A stretch of DNA of 64,000 nt from Micrococcaceae bacterium RIT 802 (GCA_016892645.1 JAFEMX010000002.1:124001-188000); one strand, 5' to 3'. Counted from the stretch's first letter, positions 18,488 through 27,747 are shown. Numbers and translations are program-made. Notes: generated by a model not told the origin, from the sequence alone.

Positions 18488-19849
18488 ATGGCAACGATCG
18501 ACCGCGATGTCGTCATCATCGGCGCCGGCCCCTCCGGCCTCACCGCAGCCCACGCACTCCAACAAGCCGGCCGCACCGTCGCCGTCCTCGAGGCCCGCGA
18601 CCGGGTCGGGGGCCGCACCTGGACGGACGAGGTCCAGGGCGCGACGCTGGAGCTGGGTGGGCAGTGGATCTCCCCGGACCAGACCGGGCTCTACGAACTC
18701 ATCGGCGAACTGGGCATCGACACCTACCCGCGCTACCGGGAAGGCGCGGGGGTCTTCATCGCCGCCGACGGCACCCGCACCGAATACACCGGGGAGGACT
18801 TCCCCATCGGCGCCGAGGCGATCGCGGAGACCAACCGGCTCATCGCCGAGATGGACCAGCTGTCCGCCGAAATCGACCCGGACAAGCCGTGGGAGCACCC
18901 GCGGGCCCGGGAACTGGACACCATCTCGTTCCACCACTGGCTGCGCGGCCTCTCCGACAACGAGGAGGCCTGCACCAACATCGGGCTGTTCATCGCCGGT
19001 GGCATGCTGACCAAGCCGGCCCACGCCTTCTCCGCCTTGCAGGCCCTGCTCATGGCGGCCTCCGCCGGGTCGTTCTCGAACCTCGTCGACGAGGACTTCA
19101 TCCTGGACCGCCGCATCGCCGGCACCATGCAGGGCGTCTCGAAGGCCCTGGCCAAACGCCTCGGCGACGCCGTGCACCTGGAGAACCCGGTCCTGAGGCT
19201 CCAATGGCACGACGGCGGCGTCACCGCCCACGGTGCCACCGTCACCGTGAACGCGAAAAAGGCCATCTTGGCCGTGCCGCCGAACCTGTACTCGCGGATC
19301 TCCTACGAGCCGCCGATGCCGCGTCGCCAGCACGTGACCCACCAGCACCAGTCGATGGGACTGGTCATCAAGGTCCACGCCGTCTACCCGACACCGTTCT
19401 GGCGCGAGAAGGGGCTCTCCGGCACTGGCTTCAGCCCCTCGCGCAACGTCCAGGAGGTGTACGACAACACCCTGCTGGATGATCCGCGGGGCACCCTGGT
19501 CGGCTTCGTCTCGGACGAGAAGGCAGACGCCCTCTACGCGCTCGGGGACGACGCCCGACGCGAGGTCATCCTCGCCGACCTGGCCGCGTTCCTCGGCGAC
19601 GAGGCGTTGGAGCCGGACGTGTACTTCGAATCCGATTTCGGCGCGGAGGAGTGGACGCGTGGGGCGTACGCCACCAGCTACGACCTGGGAGGGCTGCACC
19701 GCTTCGGCCCCGAACAGCACGAGCCGGTCGGCCCGATCTACTTCAGCTCCTCCGATCTGGCCGGCGAGGGCTACCAGCATGTCGATGGCGCGGTGCGGAT
19801 GGGCAAGCGCACCGCGGCCCGCATCGACGCAGCCCTCGGGGAGCGCTGA
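18488..19849 (+). CDS. puo: Flavin amine oxidase, probable putrescine oxidase
   Basis: This 453-residue flavoenzyme has the FAD Rossmann motif IIGAGPSG at residues 10-17 and the amine-oxidase follow-up EARDRVGGRTWTDE, ELGGQWISPDQTGLYEL. The middle region DEEDF-like SNLVDEDFILDRRIAGTMQ and INIGLFIAGGMLTKPAHAFSAL (split here) closely resembles what I recall of Micrococcus/Kocuria and Rhodococcus putrescine oxidase. Near the C-terminus is YFSSSDLAGEGYQHVDGAV, contacting FAD. It would oxidise putrescine to 4-aminobutanal with hydrogen peroxide release in the cytosol. ATG 18488 is chosen because it places the FAD motif at the usual position. A stress protein and an APC permease follow closely in the same operon. 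Confidence 0.9.
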   Translation: MATIDRDVVIIGAGPSGLTAAHALQQAGRTVAVLEARDRVGGRTWTDEVQGATLELGGQWISPDQTGLYELIGELGIDTYPRYREGAGVFIAADGTRTEYTGEDFPIGAEAIAETNRLIAEMDQLSAEIDPDKPWEHPRARELDTISFHHWLRGLSDNEEACTNIGLFIAGGMLTKPAHAFSALQALLMAASAGSFSNLVDEDFILDRRIAGTMQGVSKALAKRLGDAVHLENPVLRLQWHDGGVTAHGATVTVNAKKAILAVPPNLYSRISYEPPMPRRQHVTHQHQSMGLVIKVHAVYPTPFWREKGLSGTGFSPSRNVQEVYDNTLLDDPRGTLVGFVSDEKADALYALGDDARREVILADLAAFLGDEALEPDVYFESDFGAEEWTRGAYATSYDLGGLHRFGPEQHEPVGPIYFSSSDLAGEGYQHVDGAVRMGKRTAARIDAALGER

Positions 19850-19852
19850 GGC

Positions 19853-20737
19853 ATGCGCTACATCGTCGGATACACCGCAGACGCCCGGGGTGCCGAGGCC
19901 GTCCGCCTGGCCCTGGCCCTCGGCGGCGGCCTCTCCAGGGATGGCGAGGACACGCATCTGGACATCGCCATGATCCTGCCCGAGCACACGCCCTTCAGCG
20001 CCACCTACCCCGGCGGGGACCACGGCTACCGCAGCATCATCGCCGAGCAGGTTGACGCCTGGGCCAATGAGGCCCTGCAACTGGTGCCCACCGGCGTCTC
20101 GGCCCGGGCAGTGGTCCGCAGCGCGCCGTCGGAGGCCGAGGGCCTGGATGACCTGGCCCGCGAATCCGGGGCCGGGCTCATCGTCATCGGCGGCCGTCAG
20201 GGCAAGTTGGCTTCCCGCATGGGCCCCGGCTCGGTGGCCACCGCCTTGCTGCACTCCGCATCGGTCCCGGTGGCCATGGCACCCGTCGGCGACGGCGGGA
20301 CCATCCCCCAAGGTCTGGATCGAGTGACGGCCTTCATCGGAACACGACCGGGTGCCGCCGCCGTCGTCGAAACCGCCGCCGTCGCGGCCGGTCGCCGGGG
20401 CGCCGAACTACGCGTCGTCTCCCTGCTGGGCCAGGACGGAGGCACCGAAGGCCAGCTGGCAACCTGGCGGGCCGAGCTGAAAGGCCATGTTGCCGCCGTC
20501 GTCCATGAAGCCCGGATCCGAGCCGAAACGATCGTGGCCGAGGGGCGGAACATCGAGGAAGCCGTACAGGCGCTGCCGTGGCAGCGCGACGAGGTTGCGG
20601 TCGTCGGCTCCAGCCGACTGGCCCACCGCAGGCGCCTGTTCCTGGGCGCCACCGCACAGCGCATGCTGCGCACCCTGACCGTCCCGCTGGTCGTCGTCCC
20701 GCGCGACCACCAGCCGCCGGCCCCCGTCGGGGCCTAG
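19853..20737 (+). CDS. Tandem universal stress protein (two UspA domains)
   Basis: This 294-residue protein has two UspA folds. The first (residues 1-143) starts MRYIVGYTADARGAEAVRLAL and ends with the ATP-binding pattern VIGGRQGKLASRMGPGSVA, then LLHSASVPVAMAP. The second (~150-290) starts VTAFIGTRPGAAAVVE and ends VVGSSRLAHRRRLFLGATAQR, then LTVPLVVVPR. The first domain's G-x-x-G...G-S loop should bind ATP. It starts three bases after the amine oxidase stop and ends nine bases before the permease start, so it is embedded in a putrescine operon. It may sense energy state or protect against the peroxide and aldehyde made by the oxidase. Confidence 0.92.
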   Translation: MRYIVGYTADARGAEAVRLALALGGGLSRDGEDTHLDIAMILPEHTPFSATYPGGDHGYRSIIAEQVDAWANEALQLVPTGVSARAVVRSAPSEAEGLDDLARESGAGLIVIGGRQGKLASRMGPGSVATALLHSASVPVAMAPVGDGGTIPQGLDRVTAFIGTRPGAAAVVETAAVAAGRRGAELRVVSLLGQDGGTEGQLATWRAELKGHVAAVVHEARIRAETIVAEGRNIEEAVQALPWQRDEVAVVGSSRLAHRRRLFLGATAQRMLRTLTVPLVVVPRDHQPPAPVGA

Positions 20738-20746
20738 GAGCAAACC

Positions 20747-22282
20747 ATGACTCACATCGAATCCGGTACGGGCCCCGAAGGGCGCGTCGCCGTCGACCAG
20801 ACCGGAGGCCTGGGGGAGAAGGGCCTGAGCAAGGGAGCGGTGGGGGTGCTCGGTGCCGTGGTCATCGGCGTCTCCTGCATCGCCCCGGCCTACACGCTGA
20901 CCGCCGCCCTGGGCCCGACGGTTGCCGAGGTCGGCACGCACCTGCCCGCCATCTTCATCGCCGGGTTCATCCCGATGCTGCTCGTGGCCCTGGGGTACCG
21001 GGAGCTGAACAGCGCGATGCCCGACTCCGGCACGTCGTTCACCTGGGCAACCCGAGCCTTCGGCCCCTGGATCGGCTGGATGGGCGGCTGGGGGCTGATC
21101 GCCGCAACGATCATCGTCCTGTCCAACCTGGCCGCCGTCGCCGTCGACTTCTTCTACCTCATGCTCGCCCAGATCACCGGACGGCCGGAACTGGCCGACC
21201 TGACCGACGTGCTGTGGCTGAACATCGCCACGACCCTGGTGTTCATCGCCGGAGCCTGCTGGATTTCCTACCGGGGGATCGAGACCACGAAGTCGTTCCA
21301 GTACGTGCTCGTCGCCTTCCAGCTCCTGGTGCTCGGCTGGTTCGCGATCGCCGCGTTCTCGCATGTGGCCAACGGGTCCGCCTTCGACGCCACCCCCATC
21401 AGCTGGGAATGGTTCAACCCCTTCGGCGTCGGCTCGCTCACCGGGTTCGCCGCCGGGGTCTCGCTGTCCATCTTCATCTTCTGGGGCTGGGACGTCACCC
21501 TGACCATGAACGAGGAGACCAAGGACCCGGACAAGGTCCCCGGCCGTGCCGCCACCCTCACCGTGCTGGTCATCATGGCCATCTACATGATCGTCTCGTT
21601 GTCGGTCATTTCCTTCGCGGGCATCGGCGACACCGGGCTGGGCGCCGGAAACCCCGAAAACCAGGAGTCCATCTTCGCGGTCCTCGCAGGCCCGGTGATG
21701 GGACCGTTCGCGATCCTGATGTCGCTGGCGATCCTCTCCTCATCGGCCGCGTCGCTGCAGTCCACCTTCGTCTCCCCGGCCCGCACGATCCTGGCCATGG
21801 GCTACTACAAGGCCCTGCCCCCGGGCTACGGCAAGGTCTCGCCGCGCTTCAAATCCCCCTCGACCGCGACGATCACCGCCGGCGTTGCGGCCGCAGCCTT
21901 CTACGTCGTCACCCGGACGTTGTCCGAAAACGCACTCTGGGACACGATCACCGCCCTGGGCATGATGATCTGCTTCTACTACGGCGTGACGGCACTGGCC
22001 TGCGTCTGGTACTTCCGCCGCCAGTTGTTCTCCAGCGTCCGGGCAGTGGTCTTCAAGCTGGTCGCACCGTTGATCGGCGGGGTCATCCTGCTGGTCATGT
22101 TCGTGAAGACCGCGGTGGACTCGATGGACCCCGACTACGGATCCGGGAGCAACATCGCCGGACTCGGCATGGTGTTCATCCTCGGCGTCTCGGTCCTGCT
22201 GCTCGGGGTCATCGTGATGTTCTACATGCGCTGGCGGCACCCCGCGTACTTCACCGGTGGAACGCTGACGCGGCTGAAGTAG
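20747..22282 (+). CDS. APC-superfamily amino acid/polyamine permease
   Basis: This 511-residue membrane protein shows about 12 hydrophobic segments. The N-terminal GVLGAVVIGVSCIAPAYTLTAALG is typical of the APC family substrate helix. PDSGTSFTWATRAFGPWIGWMGGW marks TM2-TM3, and FIFWGWDVTLTMNEETKDPDKVPGRA marks the TM6-TM7 loop (both shown in part). An AGGAG box precedes the ATG. It is third in the oxidase-stress protein-permease operon and is probably the uptake system for putrescine or a related amine. The substrate is inferred only from context. Confidence 0.92.
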   Translation: MTHIESGTGPEGRVAVDQTGGLGEKGLSKGAVGVLGAVVIGVSCIAPAYTLTAALGPTVAEVGTHLPAIFIAGFIPMLLVALGYRELNSAMPDSGTSFTWATRAFGPWIGWMGGWGLIAATIIVLSNLAAVAVDFFYLMLAQITGRPELADLTDVLWLNIATTLVFIAGACWISYRGIETTKSFQYVLVAFQLLVLGWFAIAAFSHVANGSAFDATPISWEWFNPFGVGSLTGFAAGVSLSIFIFWGWDVTLTMNEETKDPDKVPGRAATLTVLVIMAIYMIVSLSVISFAGIGDTGLGAGNPENQESIFAVLAGPVMGPFAILMSLAILSSSAASLQSTFVSPARTILAMGYYKALPPGYGKVSPRFKSPSTATITAGVAAAAFYVVTRTLSENALWDTITALGMMICFYYGVTALACVWYFRRQLFSSVRAVVFKLVAPLIGGVILLVMFVKTAVDSMDPDYGSGSNIAGLGMVFILGVSVLLLGVIVMFYMRWRHPAYFTGGTLTRLK

Positions 22283-22287
22283 CCCGC

Positions 22288-23721
22288 CTAGCTGCCCTGG
22301 ATGGCACGGTAGTCGTCCAGGGCACGGCGTCGGGACCCGGCCAGGTCCTCGATCGGTTCCGGATACCCCGGCAGCAGCGCATCGGGAACCCAGCGGCTGA
22401 CATAGGTCCCGTGCACGTCGAAGCGCCGTGCCTGGGTGTTCGGGTTGAAGATCCTGAAGAAAGGCGAGGCATCGGCGCCACAACCGGCCACCCACTGCCA
22501 GTTGGCCGGGTTCGAGGCCTCGTCGGCGTCGACGAGCGTCTCCCAGAACCACTGTTCCCCCACCTGCCAATGGATGCCCATGTTCTTGGTCAGGAAGCTG
22601 GCGACCAGCATCCGGACGCGGTTGTGCATCCACCCGGTCTCCCAGAGTTCGCGCATCCCGGCATCGACCATCGGAATTCCGGTGGCCCCGGCCTTCCAGG
22701 CGTCGACGGGCTCGGTGGCGGCCTCCAGGGCACGGTCGGCGGGCGGGAGCTCCCCGTGCAGGGCCTCCGGCGTCTGGTTGCCGGGCCGATCCGGCCACCG
22801 CCAGGGGAACCGGTCGAAGGCCGGCCTGATGTTCGTGGTCGCCAGGCCCGCATGGTGGTACAGCAGGTGCCAGCAGAACTCCCGCCACCCCAGCTGCCGC
22901 AGGAACGCCTGTGCCCCGGGCTGCGCGGCTGCGGGGCCGGAGGACAGGGCATGCCAGAGCTGGAACGGGCTGATGTGGCCCCACCGCAGATAGGGCGACA
23001 GGCGGCTCGTCCCGCGAATCCCCGGGATGTCGTGGCCCTGGCCGTAATCCCGGACCGCCCCGGTGGTGAACTCCTCCAGCAGACCCCAGGCCGCGTCCTC
23101 CCCCGGGGTCCAGTGGTCCCCCAGCTTCGCCGCCCAGTCCGGTGCGGTGTCGACGAGACCCCAGCTATGCGGGTCATCGCCGTCGATGGGGCGCCCCGGA
23201 GCGCGGTCGTCGTGGCCGGCTTGCTCCGGCGGATCCAGCGGATGCCGGATCTCCAGCTCGCGGAGCCGGTTCCACAGCGGCGTGAAGACGCGGTAGTGGC
23301 CGCCCTGGCCGGTCTGCAGGGTCCAGGGCTCGTGCAGCAGCGTGGCCTGGAAGCTCTCGGCATGGACACCAGCGACCTGCAGATCCGCCTTGGCCTGGGT
23401 GTCTACCGTGCGTTCGGGATGGCCGTACCTGCGGTTCCAGTACACCGCGCCCGCCCCGCTGTCCCGGGCTACTGCGGCGATCTCCCGGGCTCCGGGCCCG
23501 CGGCGCAGGACCAGCTCGATGCCGAGCGCGGCCAGGCCACGCCCCAGGTCGCCCAGGGCCTGGTGGAGCCACCAGCGGGCGGCGCCCCCGAGGGGCCGGA
23601 TGCCCTTGGATTCCTCGTCCAGGATGTAGACCGCCACCACCGGACCGTCGGCGACGGCGGCCAGCAGGGCGGGGTTGTCTGCCAGGCGCAGGTCATCGCG
23701 GAACCAGACGATGGAGGTCAT
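22288..23721 (-). CDS. phr: Deoxyribodipyrimidine photolyase (class I/cryptochrome family)
   Basis: This 477-residue protein repairs UV pyrimidine dimers with blue light and reduced FAD. It begins TSIVWFRDDLRLADNPAL (antenna domain). The FAD-binding domain contains SRLSPYLRWGHISPFQ, GWREFCWHLLYHH and GIPMVDAGMRELWETGWMHNR. This is followed by MLVASFLTKNM and ANWQWVAGCGADASPFFRIFNP, with the conserved Trp and Asn/Asp flavin contacts. Its ATG overlaps the crtEb stop as ATGA, placing it last in the carotenoid operon. Membrane photoprotection and DNA photorepair would thus be expressed together. Confidence 0.95.
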   Translation of the reverse strand: MTSIVWFRDDLRLADNPALLAAVADGPVVAVYILDEESKGIRPLGGAARWWLHQALGDLGRGLAALGIELVLRRGPGAREIAAVARDSGAGAVYWNRRYGHPERTVDTQAKADLQVAGVHAESFQATLLHEPWTLQTGQGGHYRVFTPLWNRLRELEIRHPLDPPEQAGHDDRAPGRPIDGDDPHSWGLVDTAPDWAAKLGDHWTPGEDAAWGLLEEFTTGAVRDYGQGHDIPGIRGTSRLSPYLRWGHISPFQLWHALSSGPAAAQPGAQAFLRQLGWREFCWHLLYHHAGLATTNIRPAFDRFPWRWPDRPGNQTPEALHGELPPADRALEAATEPVDAWKAGATGIPMVDAGMRELWETGWMHNRVRMLVASFLTKNMGIHWQVGEQWFWETLVDADEASNPANWQWVAGCGADASPFFRIFNPNTQARRFDVHGTYVSRWVPDALLPGYPEPIEDLAGSRRRALDDYRAIQGS

Positions 23722-24572
23722 CGGACCGCCACGTACCAGATGAGCAACAGCGTGACCAGGAACCCGGTGGCGTAGTTCAGCCACAAGAAGCGCTTCCAGC
23801 CCCGGTTGGCCGCGCCCGATCCGGCGTCGTCCAGCCGCAGGAACGGCAGCACGTTGGCCACATAGGGCACGGCCAGCAGCGCGGCCAGCGGCCCCGGCCA
23901 CGCGGTGCCGAGCATGAGCAGTCCCGCCCCGCAGTAGGCCGCCAGGGCCGCGGCCACGGTCGTATGGGCCCCCAGCACGGTTCCCACCGAGCCCAGCCCG
24001 GCCTCGCGATCGGGCATGATGTCCTGCACCGCGCCGAAGGCGTGGCTGGCCATGCCCCAGAGGAAGTAGGCGGCCACGAGGCACCAGAGTCCTGCGGTGA
24101 ATTCGGCCCCGCCGAGCAGCAGCCCGTAGACCGCCGGGGAGACGAAATGCGTGCTCGAGGTGGCCGAATCCAGGAACGGGCGTTCCTTGAAGCGCAGCCG
24201 TGGAGCGCTGTACGCGACGACCGCGGCCAGCGACAGAAGCAACGCGATGTTGGCGGCCACCGCTCCCTGGGTGGACAGGACGATGGCGAACGGCAGGACG
24301 GTGATGCCCGACGCCCACAGGATGCCGCGGTGGCGCGACCGGTCGACGACTGCCCCTTCCGCCCCGCCCTTGCGCGGGTTGCGGAGATCGGACTCGTAGT
24401 CGAAGACATCGTTGATGCCGTACATGGCCAGGTTGTACGGGAAGAGGAAGAAGACCGTGCCGACGACCAGGACCCAAGTGGGTCCTCCGGGGGACAGCAG
24501 ATAGGCGGCGGCGAACGGGTAGGCCGTATTGACCCAGGAAACCGGTCGCGAGGTCAGCAGCAGGTCGATCAT
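23718..24572 (-). CDS. crtEb: Lycopene elongase (UbiA-type prenyltransferase)
   Basis: This 284-residue membrane prenyltransferase adds C5 units to lycopene on the way to C50 carotenoids. It begins MIDLLLTSRPVSWVNTAYPF. The first Asp-rich motif is YGINDVFDYESDLRNPRKGG (N-D-x-x-D-x-x-x-D pattern near residue 53). The second is in FGAVQDIMPDREAG near residue 188. About eight to nine helices are visible. It lies between crtYf and phr, with ATGA overlaps on both sides. The order crtYe-crtYf-crtEb matches Corynebacterium glutamicum rather than the crtE2-first order of Micrococcus luteus. Confidence 0.92.
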   Translation of the reverse strand: MIDLLLTSRPVSWVNTAYPFAAAYLLSPGGPTWVLVVGTVFFLFPYNLAMYGINDVFDYESDLRNPRKGGAEGAVVDRSRHRGILWASGITVLPFAIVLSTQGAVAANIALLLSLAAVVAYSAPRLRFKERPFLDSATSSTHFVSPAVYGLLLGGAEFTAGLWCLVAAYFLWGMASHAFGAVQDIMPDREAGLGSVGTVLGAHTTVAAALAAYCGAGLLMLGTAWPGPLAALLAVPYVANVLPFLRLDDAGSGAANRGWKRFLWLNYATGFLVTLLLIWYVAVR

Positions 24573-24907
24573 TGGTCCTTCCGGTCGCCGGGCGGCGACG
24601 TGCGCTCGTCCCCGGTGAGCAGGAGCCAGGCGGCGGGCAACAGGATCGCCGCCCCCAATGGGTAGGCGAAGTCGCCCAAGGGGGCAAGCCCAACCAGGGG
24701 GCCGGCCAGTGTCTCCGTTGAGTAAGTGAACAGGCCGGCACCGATCATGATGTTGTCGAAGATGGCGGTCAGCAGCATCAGCCCGCCGGCGGTCACACCG
24801 AGGGCTCCCCAGGTGCGGCGCCGCAGGCGGCCGCACACCGCTGCCGCGATCAGCGGCAATACCGCGAGGCCGACGAAGGCGGAGTTCAATGCGGCGTAGG
24901 TGCTCAT
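24569..24907 (-). CDS. crtYf: C50 carotenoid cyclase subunit, CrtYf-like
   Basis: This is a 112-residue membrane protein with three predicted helices. The start STYAALNSAFVGLAVLP, the central LTAIFDNIMIGAGLFTYS and the end GDFAYPLGAAILLPAAWLLL match the heterodimeric lycopene-cyclase-domain family. There, FDN...G...Y and E/D-FxYP are the conserved catalytic-region residues. ATG 24907 is chosen because it overlaps the crtYe stop as ATGA and has GGGAGG four bases upstream. It works only with its partner subunit, cyclising the flavuxanthin-type C50 precursor. Ring type (epsilon in decaprenoxanthin, gamma in sarcinaxanthin) cannot be proved from sequence alone. Confidence 0.9.
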   Translation of the reverse strand: MSTYAALNSAFVGLAVLPLIAAAVCGRLRRRTWGALGVTAGGLMLLTAIFDNIMIGAGLFTYSTETLAGPLVGLAPLGDFAYPLGAAILLPAAWLLLTGDERTSPPGDRKDQ

Positions 24908-25272
24908 CGGGCCTCCCACGGGGCGCGGGCCTGCGCTGAAGGTGGGGACCCGGTGCGGACCGCCGGCTTACGGCGGCGCCAGGCGAGGAAGCCGGTGAAC
25001 AGGATCATCGTCTGGTAGACGAGGAACAGCAGGAACACCGGTTCCTCGAGCGGCAGCTCGGGGGCGAGCATGATGCCGGTCATGAGGGACGACTCGCGGT
25101 GCAGGAAGATGCCCAGCGAGATGGCCCAGAGGTCCCAGCTGAGGAAATAGCCGAGTCCGATCGCCGTGACCAGTGCGGCCGCTACCGGCCTTGCCCAGAA
25201 AAACAGGCGGAACCGCGCGTCGAGCAGGGCCATGCACGCCACAAGGACCAGCAAAAGGAGCAGATAGACCAT
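24904..25272 (-). CDS. crtYe: C50 carotenoid cyclase subunit, CrtYe-like
   Basis: This 122-residue membrane protein is the partner of CrtYf. It has about three helices. It begins MVYLLLLLVLVACMALLDARFRL and contains FLSWDLWAISLGIFLHR, then the conserved PLEEPVFLLFLVYQTMI, where the two Glu residues belong to the family PxEE motif. The C-terminus is a charged tail. Its ATG follows the crtI stop after one base, and its own stop overlaps the crtYf start. The pair is expected to cyclise both ends of the C50 chain. Confidence 0.9.
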   Translation of the reverse strand: MVYLLLLLVLVACMALLDARFRLFFWARPVAAALVTAIGLGYFLSWDLWAISLGIFLHRESSLMTGIMLAPELPLEEPVFLLFLVYQTMILFTGFLAWRRRKPAVRTGSPPSAQARAPWEAR

Positions 25273-25273
25273 C

Positions 25274-26857
25274 TCAGGCTCCCACCACTGCTGGCTCGGG
25301 CAAGCGGTCGGTGCGGCGGTCGCCGCGCACCGCCTTGAGCACCAGTTCGGCACTGATCAGGCACATCGGCACGCCGATTCCCGGGCGGACTGAGCTGCCG
25401 GCGTAGAACAGCCCCTCCACGTGGCGGCTGCGTATACCGGGACGCAGGAACGCGCTCTGCCGCAGGGTGTGGGCCGCCCCGAGGGCACTGCCTTTCCACG
25501 CGTTGACGTTCTGCACGAAGTCGGCCGGTCCGAAGGTGCGCCGGGCCACGATCCGTTGGCGGAGCCCTGCGACACCGGACCAATCGGCCAGCTGGGCGAT
25601 GGCGGCGTCGGCCACGGCCTCCACGCGGGCCGAGCCGGAGCCGTCGGGCCCGCCGGACCCCCACGCCGGAACGGCCGGCGCGGGCACCAGGATGAACAGG
25701 TTCTCATCCCCTTCGGGGGCGACGCCCGGGTCGGTGGCGCTGGGCCGGCACACGTAGATCGACGTCTCCGGATTCAGGTCGCCCCCGTTGTGGATGCGAC
25801 CGAAGTTGTCCTTCCAGTCCGCCGTGAACAGCAGGTTGTGGTGTGCCAGCTCGTCGAGTCTTCCGCTGATGCCCAGGCAGACCAGTACGGCGCTGGGCCC
25901 GGGGTCCCGGTACGCCCAGACCCGCTCGGGATGGGTCTGCAGTTCCGGTGGCAGAAGCGTCGTCTCCACATGGTGGAGGTCGGCGGCGGCCACGACGACG
26001 TCGGCCGCCTGCGTGCGGGGTGCTCCGTCCGCGCCGGTGTAGTCGACGCCGCTCACGGAGGCCCGGCGCCTCCGGCCGCCAGTCCGTGTATCCGCGGTGG
26101 CAATGTGTGTCACTTCGGAGGAGGTGCGGATGTCGACGCCGGCGCGGCGTGCCGTGGCCTCCAGGGCATCGACGAGGGCGGCGAACCCGCCGAGCGGGTA
26201 GAGGACGCCGTCGACCAGGTCCAGGTGGCTCATCAGGTGGTACATGGCGGGGGCCCGGAAGGGGTCGGTGCCCAGGAAGACCGCTGGATAGCCGAGCAGC
26301 TGGCGCTGGCGTGGGTCGCGGAACCGGCGGCCAACGAAGCGGCCCAGCGGCGTGCCGAGCAGCGCCGCCATCCGCAGGCCACGGCGGAGCACCTGCGGAT
26401 GGAGCAGGCCGCGCTTGCTCTTGAAGTCGTCGTAGAGGAAATGTTCCTTGGCCAGCGCGTACGTCTGTGCGGCGGAGTCGAGGTAGGACCCCAGCCGGCG
26501 GCCGGAACCCGGATCCATGGCCTCGAAGGCGGCGCTGGCCGCCGCCCGGCCCGAGTGGATATCCACGGGGTCGGCCTGGCCCTGAAACCACGTGCGGTAG
26601 GCAGGGGCCAGCGGAACAAGGTCCAGCTGGTCGTCGGCACGGGTGCCCATCAGGCGGAACCAGTGGTCGATGACCTCGGGCATGAGGTACCAGGATGGGC
26701 CCGTATCGAAGTGGAAACCGTCAGCGGAGTACCGTCCGGCGCGTCCGCCGAGCGTGGTCCCGCGCTCGAGCAACGTCACGTCGTGCCCGTCACGGGCCAG
26801 CAGTCCGGCGCTGGCCAGTCCCGCGATACCGCCGCCGATGACGGTGATGCGCGCCAT
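25274..26857 (-). CDS. crtI: Phytoene desaturase
   Basis: This 527-residue flavoenzyme converts phytoene to lycopene by four desaturations. The FAD motif ITVIGGGIAGLASAGLLARDG is at residues ~4-24 and LGGRAGRY follows. PSWYLMPEV, YPLGGFAALVDALEATARRAG (shown in part) and the C-terminal GLFYAGSSVRPGIGVPMCLISAE complete the CrtI signature. Length is usual (~500-550). Its ATG shares bases with the crtB stop. It is third of the biosynthetic genes, in the order E-B-I-Ye-Yf-Eb. Confidence 0.95.
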   Translation of the reverse strand: MARITVIGGGIAGLASAGLLARDGHDVTLLERGTTLGGRAGRYSADGFHFDTGPSWYLMPEVIDHWFRLMGTRADDQLDLVPLAPAYRTWFQGQADPVDIHSGRAAASAAFEAMDPGSGRRLGSYLDSAAQTYALAKEHFLYDDFKSKRGLLHPQVLRRGLRMAALLGTPLGRFVGRRFRDPRQRQLLGYPAVFLGTDPFRAPAMYHLMSHLDLVDGVLYPLGGFAALVDALEATARRAGVDIRTSSEVTHIATADTRTGGRRRRASVSGVDYTGADGAPRTQAADVVVAAADLHHVETTLLPPELQTHPERVWAYRDPGPSAVLVCLGISGRLDELAHHNLLFTADWKDNFGRIHNGGDLNPETSIYVCRPSATDPGVAPEGDENLFILVPAPAVPAWGSGGPDGSGSARVEAVADAAIAQLADWSGVAGLRQRIVARRTFGPADFVQNVNAWKGSALGAAHTLRQSAFLRPGIRSRHVEGLFYAGSSVRPGIGVPMCLISAELVLKAVRGDRRTDRLPEPAVVGA

Positions 26858-27747
26858 CAGGCGGCTCCGGACTGGCGGGCCGGGCGATGGGCGACCACGC
26901 GCAGCAGGACCGCCGCCTTGCCGGCGCCGCTCACGCGCACGCGGCGACGCAGGAGGTGGCTGGCCGGGACCGCATCGAGGCGGTCGACCAGCGACGAGAA
27001 CAGCCCGTGGGCCAGGGACACGGCCCGGCGGGCTCCTGGGGCCAGCAGGGCGAATCCGGTTTCGGCTGTGGCAAGTTCGGCGCGGATCTGCTCCACGACG
27101 GCGTCCTTGGTGGCATCGTCGAACACCGGCGTGGACGGGGAGACGAGGTAGCGCCGTCCCAGCTGGTCCTGGTCGGTGGCCAGGTCGCGCAGGAAGTTGA
27201 CCTTCTGGAAGGCCGACCCCAAGCTGCGGGCGGCAGCCTCCAATTCGTCGTCGTGTCCTTCCACGGCCCCGGGCATCGACCGGAAGACGCGCAGGCACAT
27301 CAGCCCCACCACCTCCGCCGATCCATAGATGTAGCTGTCCAGCGAGGCGTCGTCGTGCCGGGCCACCGTCAGGTCGGCCCGCATGGACTCGAAGAACGGC
27401 CGCGTCAGGTCGCTGGTGATGCCGTGGCGCCGGGCGGTGACGGCGAACGCGTGGACGACCATGTTGGTGCTGTAGCCGACCGACAGGGCGCTCTCCACCT
27501 CCTGCTCCAGCCGTTCCAGTTGCGCGGCGACGGCATCCGGCTCCAAGCCGGCGGCAGCGGCTGCACCGTCGACGGCTTCATCGGCGACGCGCACCAGCGC
27601 ATAGATGTTCTCGACGTCGCGGCGTGCCGCCGGGCCGAGCAGCCGGCAGGCCAGCCCGAAGGAGGTCGAGTACCGGGAGATCACGACGCCGGCGCTGCGG
27701 CTGGCCGTCTCGCTGTACCGGGGCAGGGGGCTGGTATCCATGGTCAT
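26857..27747 (-). CDS. crtB: Phytoene synthase
   Basis: This 296-residue trans-isoprenyl diphosphate synthase-fold enzyme joins two GGPP molecules into phytoene. The start of the family domain is SRYSTSFGLACRLLG. The first Asp-rich motif is LVRVADEAVDG (~residue 60). AEVVGLMCLRVFRSM and the second Asp-rich motif NFLRDLATDQDQLGRRYL (~residue 190) follow. ATG 27747 is chosen: it overlaps the crtE stop as ATGA, and GGAG lies eight bases upstream. Confidence 0.94.
   Translation of the reverse strand: MTMDTSPLPRYSETASRSAGVVISRYSTSFGLACRLLGPAARRDVENIYALVRVADEAVDGAAAAAGLEPDAVAAQLERLEQEVESALSVGYSTNMVVHAFAVTARRHGITSDLTRPFFESMRADLTVARHDDASLDSYIYGSAEVVGLMCLRVFRSMPGAVEGHDDELEAAARSLGSAFQKVNFLRDLATDQDQLGRRYLVSPSTPVFDDATKDAVVEQIRAELATAETGFALLAPGARRAVSLAHGLFSSLVDRLDAVPASHLLRRRVRVSGAGKAAVLLRVVAHRPARQSGAA

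Noticed and set aside
20578-23775. Open frame of ~1065 codons crossing the usp, permease and photolyase genes
   Set aside because: It overlaps three well-supported genes in another frame or strand, and the product is low-complexity Arg/Gly/Pro-rich.
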